From the NCBI GenBank assembly GCA_037043235.1, contig JAWRVZ010000095.1:1743501-1807500 (forward strand): a stretch of 64,000 nt of DNA, read 5' to 3'. A model generated the notes under the pieces. That model did not search any database. It had not been told where the DNA came from and worked only from the letters and a program-made list of their open reading frames with translations. The translations under genes were made by a program, and so were the position numbers. Shown here one piece after another: positions 46,242-56,770 of this stretch. This stretch comes from Rhodeus uyekii. Lineage: Eukaryota; Chordata; Actinopteri; Cypriniformes; Acheilognathidae. Each line of letters begins with the position of its first letter. Position 1 is the first letter of the stretch.

Positions 46242-47756
46242 TCAGGGCCGCTTGCTCTTAGCCTTCTTAGCGCTCAGGACAGCCCTCAGATCGCCCCTCT
46301 TGCCAGAGGCTTGAGCCTGTCGCCCCGACCCCCCGGGATTAGCCGGAGGAAGACGGGTGGCGACACTTCGTTTTTGAGCGGCCCTGTGTGAAGAGCTCTG
46401 AGACCCCCTTTGACTGGCGGTCTCACGTGGAGGGCGGCGGGGAATAACTTTACTGAACGCCACCTGCTGTCGTGCAGCCTCCTGAAACTTGTCGACAACG
46501 CTTTTTACGGCGTCGCCGAACAAGCCCGAAGGGGACAGAGGAGCGTCCAGCAAAACAAATTTGTCCCTATCTTTGATGGAAGACAAATTGAGCCAAAGAT
46601 GTCTCTCCGTAGCCACCAGAGCTGCCATGGAGCGACCGACAGAGTAGGCCGTCTCCCTAGTGGCCCGGAGAGACAGATCCACGGTCCGGCGCAGCTCTGC
46701 CACTGTCTCCGGACCGATACCGCCGCCCTCGTTGAGGTCCCCCAGCAACTCAGCCTGATAAGCCTGCAGCAGAGCCGTGGTGTGCAGGCACGCTGCGGCT
46801 TGACTAGAGGCTGAGTACGCTCTCCCCACCAAAGACGACGTGACGCGCATCGGCTTGGAGGGGAGCGCCGGAGCTTTAATGGAGGACGCAGATTGGGGCA
46901 CAAGGTAGCTCGCAAGCGCCTCATCCACCTTCTGCATCCCCCCATAGCAATAGCTTTGAGCCCCTGCGAGATTCGTATACATCGAACTGTTCCGTGTATG
47001 AACTCTCTCAGAGGCTGGCTTTTCCCACGATCTGGATACCTCGGCATGCAAATCGGGAAGGAAAGGCATAGCTCGGCGCGGGGGAGTGACGCGAGCCGGC
47101 AGATAACGCTCGTCCAACATACTTCTTTTAGGACGGGCGCTTCTGGTCTCCGCCGGCCATTCAATATCCAGACGAGAGACAGCTCGCGCCACAACCTCAA
47201 CTAGCTCTTCAAACGCCGGCGAGGAGAGTGGCGAAGCCTCCTCTGCCGGGTCAACACTAGCTAAGTCCATCTCACTATCGGAACTCGACAAAGCTAATGT
47301 TGGAGTCACAGCACGAACATCTCCCGAGGAGTGCCCGTGACTGGAACCCGTTTGGTCTCGTGAGGGCTGAGGTAAGGACGGACCCACCCCAGCAGCCTCA
47401 GCGAGATCCATTTGTGAACCCCAGGACTGAGAGCGCCGCAACGCCTCGGCCGCTGCAGGTCCCGAACCCCGGGGAACACTAGCCTGGGCGGCCTCGTTAC
47501 AGACCGCCAGGCGGGAGCGGAGAACATGCAGAGAAAACTGCTCACAGTCTTTACAGCCGGCGCCCTCAAGAGCCGACCGTGCATGTTCCACTCCTAAACA
47601 GATAACACACATTACATGTGTATCCCTGCCCGTTATAAAACGAGGACAGGGATAAACACACGGTCTGAAACTCTGTTCATCTCTCGCCACACTTTTCACA
47701 CTCATTCTTTGATTTTTTAAGCTATCAAGTCTCAAAAACCACTCTCGCACAGACAC
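46242..47756 (-). CDS. DIRS ORF1, gag-like protein (504 aa)
   Basis: Likely structural, nucleic-acid-binding protein of the element. A Cys/His cluster near the N-terminus (Cys33, Cys37, His47, Cys50, Cys53, His58, Cys68, Cys71) looks like a zinc-binding module. An acidic, serine-rich stretch follows (about 150-190, LALSSSDSEMDLASVDPAEE), then a helical core (about 250-430, including SLVGRAYSASSQAAACLHTT and VAELRRTVDLSLRATRETAY). It ends with a basic tail (KRGDLRAVLSAKKAKSKRP). Fish DIRS gag proteins are known relatives of the LAP2-alpha C-terminal domain; I infer the same family but cannot test it. Starts at Met 47756 or Met 47705 (MSVKSVARDEQSF) are both possible, since copy 2 has MSVK at its start. 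Confidence 0.85.
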   Translation of the reverse strand: MSVREWFLRLDSLKNQRMSVKSVARDEQSFRPCVYPCPRFITGRDTHVMCVICLGVEHARSALEGAGCKDCEQFSLHVLRSRLAVCNEAAQASVPRGSGPAAAEALRRSQSWGSQMDLAEAAGVGPSLPQPSRDQTGSSHGHSSGDVRAVTPTLALSSSDSEMDLASVDPAEEASPLSSPAFEELVEVVARAVSRLDIEWPAETRSARPKRSMLDERYLPARVTPPRRAMPFLPDLHAEVSRSWEKPASERVHTRNSSMYTNLAGAQSYCYGGMQKVDEALASYLVPQSASSIKAPALPSKPMRVTSSLVGRAYSASSQAAACLHTTALLQAYQAELLGDLNEGGGIGPETVAELRRTVDLSLRATRETAYSVGRSMAALVATERHLWLNLSSIKDRDKFVLLDAPLSPSGLFGDAVKSVVDKFQEAARQQVAFSKVIPRRPPRETASQRGSQSSSHRAAQKRSVATRLPPANPGGSGRQAQASGKRGDLRAVLSAKKAKSKRP

Positions 47757-47777
47757 AGCACGCTGAAGGCATTCAGA

Positions 47778-47934
47778 GCTGACGCGCCCCGGTTTCAGAC
47801 GCGCTTTATGCTCTTCCTCATGACGTCACCGGCTGCGGCCGGCAGTGACGCATTCACACGCGTTCGCTTCTCATTGGTTGCATAGATCTTCACGTGACTC
47901 ACGCAAGGCTATTTCCCCTAGTGCTTCGACACAG
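47778..47934. repeat. DIRS copy 1 inverted terminal repeat (5' end of element)
   Basis: 157 bp from GCTGACGCGCCCCGGTTTCA to CCCCTAGTGCTTCGACACAG, complementary to 42843-42999. The outer 22 bp up to 47956 form a GTTCCCT/AGGGAAC palindrome at the 5' tip in element orientation. Confidence 0.92.
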
Positions 47935-47956
47935 CTCGAGTTCCCTGAAAGGGAAC

Positions 47957-48666
47957 AGACCTTTTTGACAACCTATTTGTACATTACAATTTGAATAAAT
48001 TGAGAGATAAATATCCATAATATTTTTTTTTTCGGGGTGCAGAGTCCCAGTAAAAAGGGTGTAGTGACCCTTGCAAGTAAACTTACAAGAAGACCAGAGT
48101 TGTCCATTTCAGAAAATGAGCCTGTTATTTTAAATGAACTGACAATCAAAAGGCCATCAGTTTAAATCAGTCTAATGACTCACTTACTATATTGGTTGAA
48201 ATAGTTCTTGATTTATTCACTTAACTTCAACAAATGACTCAAACACTCAAAATGATAAGTGTTTACGCTGTTTGAATCAGTTTCAGTAGACAATCCTTCA
48301 CAAAATCGTTTCTCAACTTATTCACTAAACCACAAGTCACTAACTATCTTCAACATATCCAAATCAAAATTAACCAAAACTTGTACCAAAAGTCTCATGA
48401 GACTCAATAAGTGACAGAACATTCTAAAAGAATCAAAACACTGGAACTGTTTAGTAAATTCGAAAATGAAACCAGAATGCATGTTTTGCCATTTGGTCTG
48501 TCATCTGTCATACAGAATAAAGATGTTTTTCAAGAGCAGTAAAATAAAATACACATCAGAAAGACTACAAACCACTGCCAGTTAAATTCTCAGGCTGGAG
48601 CTACAAGATATAGTATAAGTAGACTTATACACTACTACTTGAAGCACAGGATCAGGAAGCACTCAC
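47957..48666 (-). other. Intron sequence between DIRS copy 1 and the next exon
   Basis: AT-rich intron immediately upstream of the donor side of exon 48667-48837. No gene or repeat is recognised. Confidence 0.7.
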
Positions 48667-48837
48667 CGGATCTGTGAGCTCCAGGATGCTGGCGCGGTAA
48701 GTGAGAGGTTTGCAGTCACGGGTGTTGTCTACCAGGCTGCAAGGCAGAAACACGGGGCCCAGGTCATCTCCGTCCAACACATCCACCGTAAGTGTGGTGG
48801 TGGCAGTGAGCCGGTCCTTTGGGTTTGGAGCTCGGTC
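48667..48837 (-). CDS. pcdh15: pcdh15 exon, end of EC2 and EC2-EC3 linker
   Basis: Exon of 57 codons, phase 0 at both ends. The acceptor CCTTCAG is just upstream of 48837 and the donor GGTGAGTGC is at 48666. It encodes DRAPNPKDRLTATTTLTVDV, the calcium linker LDGDDLGPVF, then LPCSLVDNTRDCKPLTYRAS and ILELTDP. The two cysteines (LPC and RDC) match the pair at human Cys267/Cys277. The linker with extended sequence between EC2 and EC3 is characteristic of PCDH15. It matches human residues about 236-292. Confidence 0.96.
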
Positions 48838-50254
48838 CTGAAGGGAAAACCAAACTTTGGTTTTAGGGCTGACGTTTGAATCCAACTGCAAGATTTCCAA
48901 CTTATTCACTGGCCAAAAAGACTCTTCAGTCAAAGTCAAAATAAGACATTCTACTGACAGAATGAGGAAACTGGGCATCTCGCTTAGTGTTTCCCTTTCA
49001 AGTCCCCTCGAGTCCAAAACGTTTTTTTCTTTTGTTGAATATCTTGTGAGTGCAAATGGTTGGACTTTCAGGCTATTCGGGTCTAAATCAATTCTACACA
49101 TAAAAAGAATTGTACATATACATACACATTGTATACATTCAAGAAGTTATAGCTTCCTGAATTCTTATTTTTTTGCATGCTTATCCTAAATGCTTCATAG
49201 CATCAACAACATTTACATATTAGTCAAAGATAACACAAACAAACACAAAATGCAGTTTTTAAATGTTGTTATTAAGGGAAAACAAAAACCAAACCTACCT
49301 GGTCTTGTGACATAGTGATTGCTCCCTAAACCTAATAGCTGGTTGTGTCACACTTTTACAGCGCTGCAGGGGAATGTTGCCCACTCATCATTGCAGAATT
49401 GTTGTAATTCATTCACATTGAAGGGTTTTCAAGCATGAACTGTATTTTAAAGGTCATGGCACAGCATCTCAATAGGATTCAGACTAGCACTCCAAAGTCT
49501 TCATTTTGTTTTTCTTCAGCCATTCAGAGGTGGATTTGCTGGCGGGTTTTGGATCATTGTCCTGCTGCAGAACCCAAGTTCAGATGGCTGGATAGTCTTC
49601 TGAAGGATGTTTTGGTAGACAGCAGAACTCAAGGTTCCATTTATCAGAGCCAGACCATCACACTACCACCACCATATTTTAATGTTGTTATGAAGTTCTT
49701 TTTCTGAAATGCAGGGTTACTTTTACGTCAGATGAAATGGGACACACAGCTTCGAAAAAGTTGTCTCGTCAGTCCACAGAGTATTTTCCCAAAATGGCTC
49801 TCACTGTGAGTCACAAAGCTTTAGAAATAGCTTTATAACATTATCCTAGTTCTCAATTCGTTCTCATTTGTTCCTGAATTTCTTAGGATCTCGGCATAAT
49901 GTCTAGCTTTTGGTCTACTTCACTTTGTCAGACAGGTCCTATTTAAGTGATTTCTTGATTTAATAATTGATTATTATTATTTGATTGATTATTATTTCGT
50001 TATTTCTTTATTTAAGTGTGGCTAGAGAAACTGAAATCAGGTGTAATAAACCACAGTTATGTTTGAACAGGGCCATGGTTGTATGTATCACACACACATA
50101 CATGTAAATCACTATCCACTTTTATTTTATAGGCAAAGGAAGCTTGCATACACTGTTTAACATATCAGTTTTTGAAAGTTTGGATTGGAACAACATCAAG
50201 GTGAGTACATTTTTCACTTTTTCGTACTATATTTCTCCTCCTGTAGAGACTTAC
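48838..50254 (-). other. pcdh15 intron (1.4 kb)
   Basis: Largely occupied by the deleted Tc1-like copy at 49200-50090. No other feature is seen. Confidence 0.75.
49200..50090 (-). pseudogene. Internally deleted Tc1-like transposon
   Basis: Same family as 23818-25590, shown by TATTAGTCAAAGATAACACA, CACAGCATCTCAATAGGATT, CCTGCTGCAGAACCCAAGTT and GTCCACAGAGTATTTTCCCA in the same order. The transposase is represented by short broken pieces on the minus strand, and the outer ends are degraded. Confidence 0.75.
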
Positions 50255-50365
50255 GTTGGCCTGAATGATGACCAGGTAGCGTGTGATCTCTTCATAATTC
50301 AGCCTCTCTCTCAGAACTACCGATCCTGACAGGGTGAGAGGGATGTCGAATGTCCTGTTTGTGGT
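50255..50365 (-). CDS. pcdh15: pcdh15 exon, middle of EC2
   Basis: Exon of 37 codons, phase 0. The acceptor CTACAG precedes 50365 and the donor GTAAGT starts at 50254. It encodes TTNRTFDIPLTLSGSVVL and RERLNYEEITRYLVIIQAN, the canonical LNYE/YxxxIxAxD strand region of a cadherin repeat. It matches human residues about 199-235. Confidence 0.95.
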
Positions 50366-51571
50366 CTGTAGAGAAGAAAAGGTTAGATCAAAAGGGTTTC
50401 CCTTACACACACACACACACTTTCATCCTCATGAGACATTTATCATCTTATTCAGTAAGAAGAGAATGCTGATGGGACAAAACTGCTTTCCTTTCAAAAC
50501 ATCCCCACCCTTATTAGCAATACATACAATATGTAACACTTTAAAAGTGACATGGAGAAAGTATGTTCCTTATGTTCCTATGCTCTTTTGAAATAAAAAT
50601 GTGTAAATGGCCGACTTTTACCTCACAATTACCTAACCTTTATTTAAAAAGTGAATGTAGTAGTAGAATGTAAATTATACACCTTTGAAAATTAGCATTA
50701 AATCCAATACAAATTGCAGGTTAATCTATCCAAGAACCACCCGTTTAGATAAACAATAGAAAATATTCCAGCATAACTTGAAAGCAGTTTTTTCCACAGG
50801 CGAACTTATAAAAAGAAGTTTGGAGCTCAAATAAAGATTTAATTTTGTATGGATCAGATGGTCAATAAATAATAATAAATAAATGCAAATAATACAAAAT
50901 AAAATAAATACAATTGTGCGTAAACATTTGTAACCAGTTGTTAGAAGGCAGAATAATTGAAGATTATAGTACACTTTATTTTAAGGTGACATTTTTACAG
51001 TGCAATTACACAAATAAATGTATATACTAGAACTATAAATTGTGCATAATTACGTGCAACTAACCCTACAACAAACCTTCTAACCATAACCCTATAGTAA
51101 GTACACACAATTAATAAATATTACTCTGTACTTAAATTTATAATTACACTCTAACAAGGACAACTGGAAATAAAGTGTAACCAAGTATTGAGTAGTATTA
51201 TTTAACAATATGTACTTTTGGATTTAATATTTTGTATTCAAAAAAAATGTTTAAAAATAAACATAGTAAAAACATCTAACTTAGAACAAGAACACTGTAA
51301 AATACTGTGTTACTGAAAATGCATTAAAAATGTACTAACTTAATAAGGAATAAATAATAACAAAATTATAATAAAATTATTGTTTTTATTAATATTATTA
51401 TTATTGTTGTTGTTGCTGCTGACGTTGTATTTTCATACCAATGCATATTTGGTATAACACATATTCATTACTGAAATCACATTTGAAGAGCTTAAAGTTG
51501 TCTTGTTTCTTTGTGTGTGTGTGTTTTATCCTGAGGACATTCTGAGCACACGAAAACAGAAAAACACGTAC
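50366..51571 (-). other. pcdh15 intron (1.2 kb)
   Basis: AT-rich; no gene or recognised mobile element. Confidence 0.75.
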
Positions 51572-51691
51572 CGGATCTTTAGGGTTGTACCGAATGGTGT
51601 ATTCAATTTGTCCATTAGGACCGTCATCAATGTCAACAGCCCCGTTGTTTCCTGTAAAACCCGAGAAGATGGTGGTTCCGACAGGCGTTAG
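51572..51691 (-). CDS. pcdh15: pcdh15 exon, start of EC2
   Basis: Exon of 40 codons, phase 0. The acceptor TTTTTCAG precedes 51691 and the donor GGTACGTG is at 51571. It encodes LTPVGTTIFSGFTGNNGAVD and IDDGPNGQIEYTIRYNPKDP. DIDDGPNG is the calcium-binding DxDxGxNG motif. It matches human residues about 159-198. Confidence 0.96.
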
Positions 51692-54600
51692 CTGAAAAAG
51701 AAACCAACACATACGTTAAGTTCTCTCAGCTGGCAGACTATCAGTGTGAATGCAGTTTCATTGTTAGTTCTACTGGTATTTCATCATCTTGTGCTTGATT
51801 CCTTGTGCTGGTAAGTTGACGACTAGTTTATGCTTCAAGTGTCTTGACCGTTGTGTTAAACAGCACTCCTTTGAGGGGGAGTTTGATGGACATGCTCTTG
51901 TAAAGTACACAGCGCTCCTTCTCTTCATCTCTCTCATTCTGTCTGTCATAACGAGGTCCTGCTGTGGTGTGGCTCTCAGAAGTGCGAGGAAAAAGAGGAA
52001 GTATTGGGTACGAGTCTGCTGCGGAAGCTTAAGGCACCTGGGAACTCAGATGTTAGTTCCTGCGCCTCTACTCTGACGTTCTGACAAGACATATTAAACA
52101 GAAAAAAGACATTCCTGACAATAAAAAATGGCAAAGAGAGTTAGGATAGTTCATAGAGCCTTTGTGATGAAAATAACCGCCTTCACAATCTGAGGAAAAC
52201 TCTCTGCCTGCTGTCATGAAGAGGTCATGTAAGGCTATCTGAACAAAGTATAATTAAACAGCCCGTTATGCATAATGAGCTCCTAGAAACAAAATCCTGA
52301 GTGAATGTGACAGTGTCAAAGAAAGCACAATCGCATTGCTATTAGCATATGTTCCACGAAGTGCAATCAATGAGATTTTTATAACAGTATAGCAGACTAC
52401 TTACTTTAAAATGCATAAAAATAGTTGTCACTCTTTATCTCCCAATAATATGTCATTGTAGGCTGATATTTAATTGCTTCTATGACCAAAGCTCTGTAGT
52501 TTTCAACATGTACTGTAATGCAATATAAAGTGTTTTGTGAGAACCTGACACATATGTTATACTGTACTTACATTTCAATACATGCTCAAAAAACTAAGGG
52601 AACACTTAAATCACTCATCTCAAAGAATGGCATATTCAATTTGAAAATATGTATATACATTATATCTGACACCACTCAATGGAAACCAAAATTACACTGA
52701 GGGCTGGATTCAAAATCATACCAAAAATCGATGTATAAAAGCTGATCCAACCTGAATGAAGTTCATCACAGCAGCTCATAATATGCAAGTTATGCAACGT
52801 AATGAAATCCTAAGAGCCATTGGTAAACCTTGTTCTGGAGCAGTGGCCTGGGTTCCTCCTGGAGCATGAAGGTGCCCGGTCTCATGTGGCAAGAGTGTGC
52901 GGGCAGCTTTTAGACGAGGAAGACAATACTGCCTTGCAAATGATGCCAATGATGACTGGCTCTCACATTACCCAATCCAACTGAGAACCACTGGGACATA
53001 ATCAGAACATCCAAAGTCACCAAAGAGGACCACAGACTGTCCAGTAGCTCTGGGAGGAGATCCCCAGGACTCAGTCTACCATCTCATCAAGAGCCCAGAA
53101 GTTGTTGTGAGTCCATACGGGCACGTGGCGGTCATACACTACTGACTGCAGTAAGGGAAGCTATCGCTTGCATGACCAGACCATTACTGACACACCGCCA
53201 ATCCACTCATGCTTGACTCATGATGTTGCATGAAGCATAATGTTCCTCACAGCATCTCCAGACTCCTTCACATCCGTCACCTGTGTTCAGTGTGAACCTG
53301 CTCTCATCTTTGAAGAGAACGGGGGGCCAATGGCGGACTCGAATACTGGTGTTCGCTGGCAAATGCAAATCGGTGCTGATTTGTTGGCACACCCTCATGC
53401 TATTCTCATAAAGTCTGTTTCAGTCAGTCTGGTCCAAAGCATGCACACCAGTAGCCTTCTAGAGGTCATTTTGTAGTTCTCTGCCAGTTCTGCTCCTGTT
53501 CCTTTTCCTTCAAAGGAGCAGATACCGGTCAGATACCCTGTTAGCTCTCCGCGTGTGGAGGAGGAGAGCCGGCCTGTCTAATGAGACTCTGCTGGGATAC
53601 ACAGAATACCTCCTTGTTTCGGCACGTTTGGATGTGCCATCCTGGAGGAGCAGGACTGCTTGTGCAACTCACTGGGTTGCAGTGATAAGGTGCAGGGTTT
53701 CAGTGAGAAGTACCCAAACAAAACACAAAACTAAAGACAAATCAGACAGGAATAATAAGGAGAAACAGTTGTCTATGGCCATCACCCAGCAAGGAGTGGG
53801 TAAAAGGCATACAACCAGTATTTAATGTCTTTGCCATTGTTGTCCTGGAGGATGATCCATCTGCAAATGTACTGGGTGTGTTTAGCATGGCCTGCTGGTG
53901 TTTACTGTACTCCAGCTGGGCAGTGGATAAATTCAACACCAGTCTCTGTGCTGGGTGCTTGTCACTGCTGTAGATGCACGCATATGGGGGATGTCTTGCT
54001 GTTGCCTCCAGTGCACATGTTGTCACTTTCATTTGCATCAACGCAGGTGAAACTGATTCACATTAACTTATGCTTCCTAAGTGCATAGATTGATATCTCT
54101 GAATTTTTAAGTGAATTTTTTAGCAGTGTGTATATATTTAGAACTTAGTGTATATAAATAGCATTTAACAGGTTTTCCAGCAAAGCTTTGATAATGTTGG
54201 TAATTTGTAGGTTATATAAATCTATGTATCAAATAAGGTTAAAAAAAAGGTTTTAAAGTATTAAAATATCAATACCTCATCTTGCACTCAAATTTTTGTC
54301 CAATCAAATAATCTCTAGACAAAAAAATAGCTTTCTACTCTCACTAGCAAAAGCAGATGCAAACCGTATATGTCCAAAACCAAAATTAATCAAAAACGGT
54401 GTTCAAAGTTGATATTGTGGCTTTATATATGGTCAGACAGGGCTGTATAATGATTTCTAATTCCTTGCTCAATTTACACCAAAACGATCAAATGAACAAC
54501 AGTGTATCAACCAAATTGATATACTGATTAACTGAATAGTATTTGGTCTCAATGTAGATAAATATGTGACAAAATAATGTACTGGGGTGAAACTCTTGTA

Positions 54601-56614
54601 GTTGTGCCATCACCATTTAGTTGTCATGAAATGTTTTGGGAAAACTGTTGTATGGTTAGTGTCAGTCACAGTGCCTTTTAATTGTTGTTTTGGCAACATC
54701 CGTCAATTATTCATTTTCCAACCAAGCACTGGCTATGACTCAAGAACAAATGTTTCTTCATCCAAGATTGAGGCAGGTGAAGTTATAAGGTTTTACAGAC
54801 AGGTTGATGATTCAAGGGCATTGCAAGTTTTAGTCACAAGCACTTTTAAATACTTTTCAATGGTAAAATCTTTGCAAAACCCACGGACAGATGTAAAGTA
54901 TGATGAACAGTAATGATTTGTGGAAGAAGGCAAAAAAGCTAAATACAAAATATGTAGATACAAGGTTTGTGTCTGACAGCAAAGATGAACAACTTGCTAA
55001 ACGTGGTTCTTGGCTTTGACATTAATAAAATGCTAAAAGCAAATATAGCCATGGCTAAAAGTGACATCAACAGTCATCAGCCTGACAATATTCAGCACAG
55101 CACAGCTGTAGCTTACTGTTTAAGACATCCAATCAATCTTAATAGCTGTAGGGCAAAAGGACATTAAGTTAGTGACATTGATCAATGGAAACCTGAACTT
55201 CTCTATAACTTCACAGCAGCTGCAGACACTCAATGAACACAAACAACCCTTTAGCCATTTAGAACCACTTGCAATTCAATCCACACGTCCATCAAATGCT
55301 TTTTCTCCAACATTATTATTTACTTCACCATCTCTCTTAAACTCAGCATACTACTTCAGCGCTCGGCGGACTTATATAGTGCACTCTGCAGTTCTTGTTG
55401 ACTGATGGACTGAGCTGTGTTAGTCCCCCTTATCTGTGCGTCAGTCAGACGTTTCAAACTCGAAATCGATGGTGGGCAATACAGCCTGCCGTTTTTTGAG
55501 GCCACTCGAGAGGAGGCTGCCTGCCACTGAAGCTGCCTCCTAATGAGGGAAATCTCTACTGACAGCTCTCCGGGGAACAACTCTCAATTAGCTGAAAGCC
55601 ACACACTCTCCATGCAGTCAATCCAATGTGAGAAGATCTCTGGAGACCGAGGCAGCATACCTATAGACCCGCCATGACACTACGTGTTGAATTTCCTCGG
55701 AAACTAATCCAGAGTGAAGGAAAAAATAAAAATAGGGCTAATGGATGTTCAGAAATGGACGGCATTTTAACGTAAAGACTGAGTCATAGAGTGAGATTCA
55801 TTGTGGCCGTAATGGCAAGACCACAAAAAAAATCTGCATTATGAAGCTCCATGGAACTGGCATTAATGTCATTCACAAAGTTTTACACATTTCATGCCCT
55901 TTACACATCTCTTATATTTTGGAGTTATAAATATTACATTTAGCTACCAAATTGAGAATGATTACAATGATATGTGACAGTGAAGACTGGAGTAATGATG
56001 CTGAAAATTCAGCTTTGCCATCACAATTGTAAATTACTTAAAATAGAAGACTTCTTGCTCTTGGTCAGACTTAATAAAAGACTATCAGAATAGATTATTT
56101 TTTTAATAGTGGAGATTTGGGATGCAAAACATTTTGTGAAGGTTTTAGCCAAAATTTCAAAACTGTGTAAACTAAACAGCGATGTAATGGAAATTCACAA
56201 TACAGCCCTTGGTGTGAAAAACAAAGAGAAGCTAAATAAGTCACAAAAAGTGACTGGCAGATTTATTCAGTGAGCTACAGCACTTCTGGGGTAATTACAC
56301 AGCAGTCAAATACAGAGAAATGTTAACAGCTAAATGCTTCAGCTGCAAAGCCCACAAGTGCAACTCATTTACCGCAAAATAACCCCGTCGTGGGTAAACA
56401 TCACGCTGACACAATTCACTGGTTGAATTTCCAATTAGAGCTGGAATATGTTCAATTTCCCCTAAAACAACTCACTTCTGCAAACTTCTAATAATGTGTG
56501 CTCCAGAATGCCAGTGGCTTCGATGCTCTCCAGAAAATGTATTTAAGTAACTCATGGAAAGTCATTACAACTACAGAAGAAGAACAAAAGAAGCCCTGCT
56601 AAACAGAAACTCAC
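51692..56614 (-). other. pcdh15 intron (4.9 kb)
   Basis: Contains the rearranged mariner-like element (52581-54129). The stretches 51692-52580 and 54130-56614 are AT-rich. Small open frames in them (for example 54602-54913) show no recognisable family. Confidence 0.7.
52581..54129 (-). pseudogene. Mariner/Tc1-like transposon with an internal inversion
   Basis: The outer ends are degenerate inverted repeats: CATGCTCAAAAAACTAAGGG at the left and the complement of CACTTAAAAATTC at the right. On the minus strand, 54129 to about 53170 runs from 5' UTR to the middle of the transposase (VRHWPPVLFKDESRFTLNTG near 53330, then GDGCEGVWR). The C-terminal part should follow on the minus strand, but it reads on the plus strand at about 52825-53150 (GTGGCCTGGGTTCCTCCTGG onward). 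Normal minus-strand 3' UTR sequence resumes left of about 52800. Many stops; dead. Confidence 0.75.
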
Positions 56615-56770
56615 CTCATTAATCGCTACATAGTAGCGCGGCTGCTGGAAGCGTGGGGTGTTGTCGTTTCGATCCCGTACAACTATCCGCACTTCATGTA
56701 GGATCACCGTGCCAACAAGCTCATTAGTACACTGAACCTGCACTACAATAGACTGAATGTAGGAGGGAGG
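56615..56770 (-). CDS. pcdh15: pcdh15 exon, end of EC1 and EC1-EC2 linker
   Basis: Exon of 52 codons, phase 0. The acceptor TTTCAG precedes 56770 and the donor GGTGAG is at 56614. It encodes PPSYIQSIVVQVQCTNELVG, then TVILHEVRIVVRDRNDNTPR and FQQPRYYVAINE. RDRNDN is the calcium-binding EC1-EC2 linker. The Arg in LHEVR aligns with human Arg134, whose change to Gly causes deafness and which lies in the cadherin-23 interface; it is conserved here. It matches human residues about 107-158. Confidence 0.96.

Larger units (their letters stand above)
42793..47956 (-). mobile_element. DIRS retrotransposon copy 1 (5.16 kb), apparently intact
   Basis: Bounded on the plus strand by AAC at 42793-42795 and 47954-47956, which is GTT on both sides in element orientation. 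Inverted terminal repeats of 157 bp lie at 42843-42999 and 47778-47934 with almost no mismatches, and an internal complementary region at 43053-43143. Three open frames on the minus strand encode gag-like protein, RT/RNase H and tyrosine recombinase. There is no LTR, aspartic protease, DDE integrase or EN-type endonuclease, which separates it from gypsy elements, retroviruses and LINEs. The sequence is GC- and CpG-rich against an AT-rich intron, suggesting recent arrival. A methyltransferase domain, found in some DIRS groups, was not seen. Confidence 0.95.
13151..48666 (-). other. pcdh15 giant intron (35.5 kb), a mobile-element sink
   Basis: Intron between the EC2/EC3 linker exon and the first EC3 exon. 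The identified elements are listed separately. Unassigned stretches where I see nothing definite are about 14510-15480, 15852-17015, 17374-18050, 18130-19230, 20370-22440, 27540-30240 and 39640-41900. Single fragments in them resemble dispersed repeats, for example a lone MITE end near 28610-28630. Apart from the DIRS and LINE blocks the intron is AT-rich. Confidence 0.75.

Noticed and set aside
42793..47956. Reading the 5-kb element as a gypsy-type LTR element or endogenous retrovirus
   Set aside because: There are no direct LTRs, protease, DDE integrase or envelope. Inverted ends, an internal complementary region and a tyrosine recombinase define DIRS.
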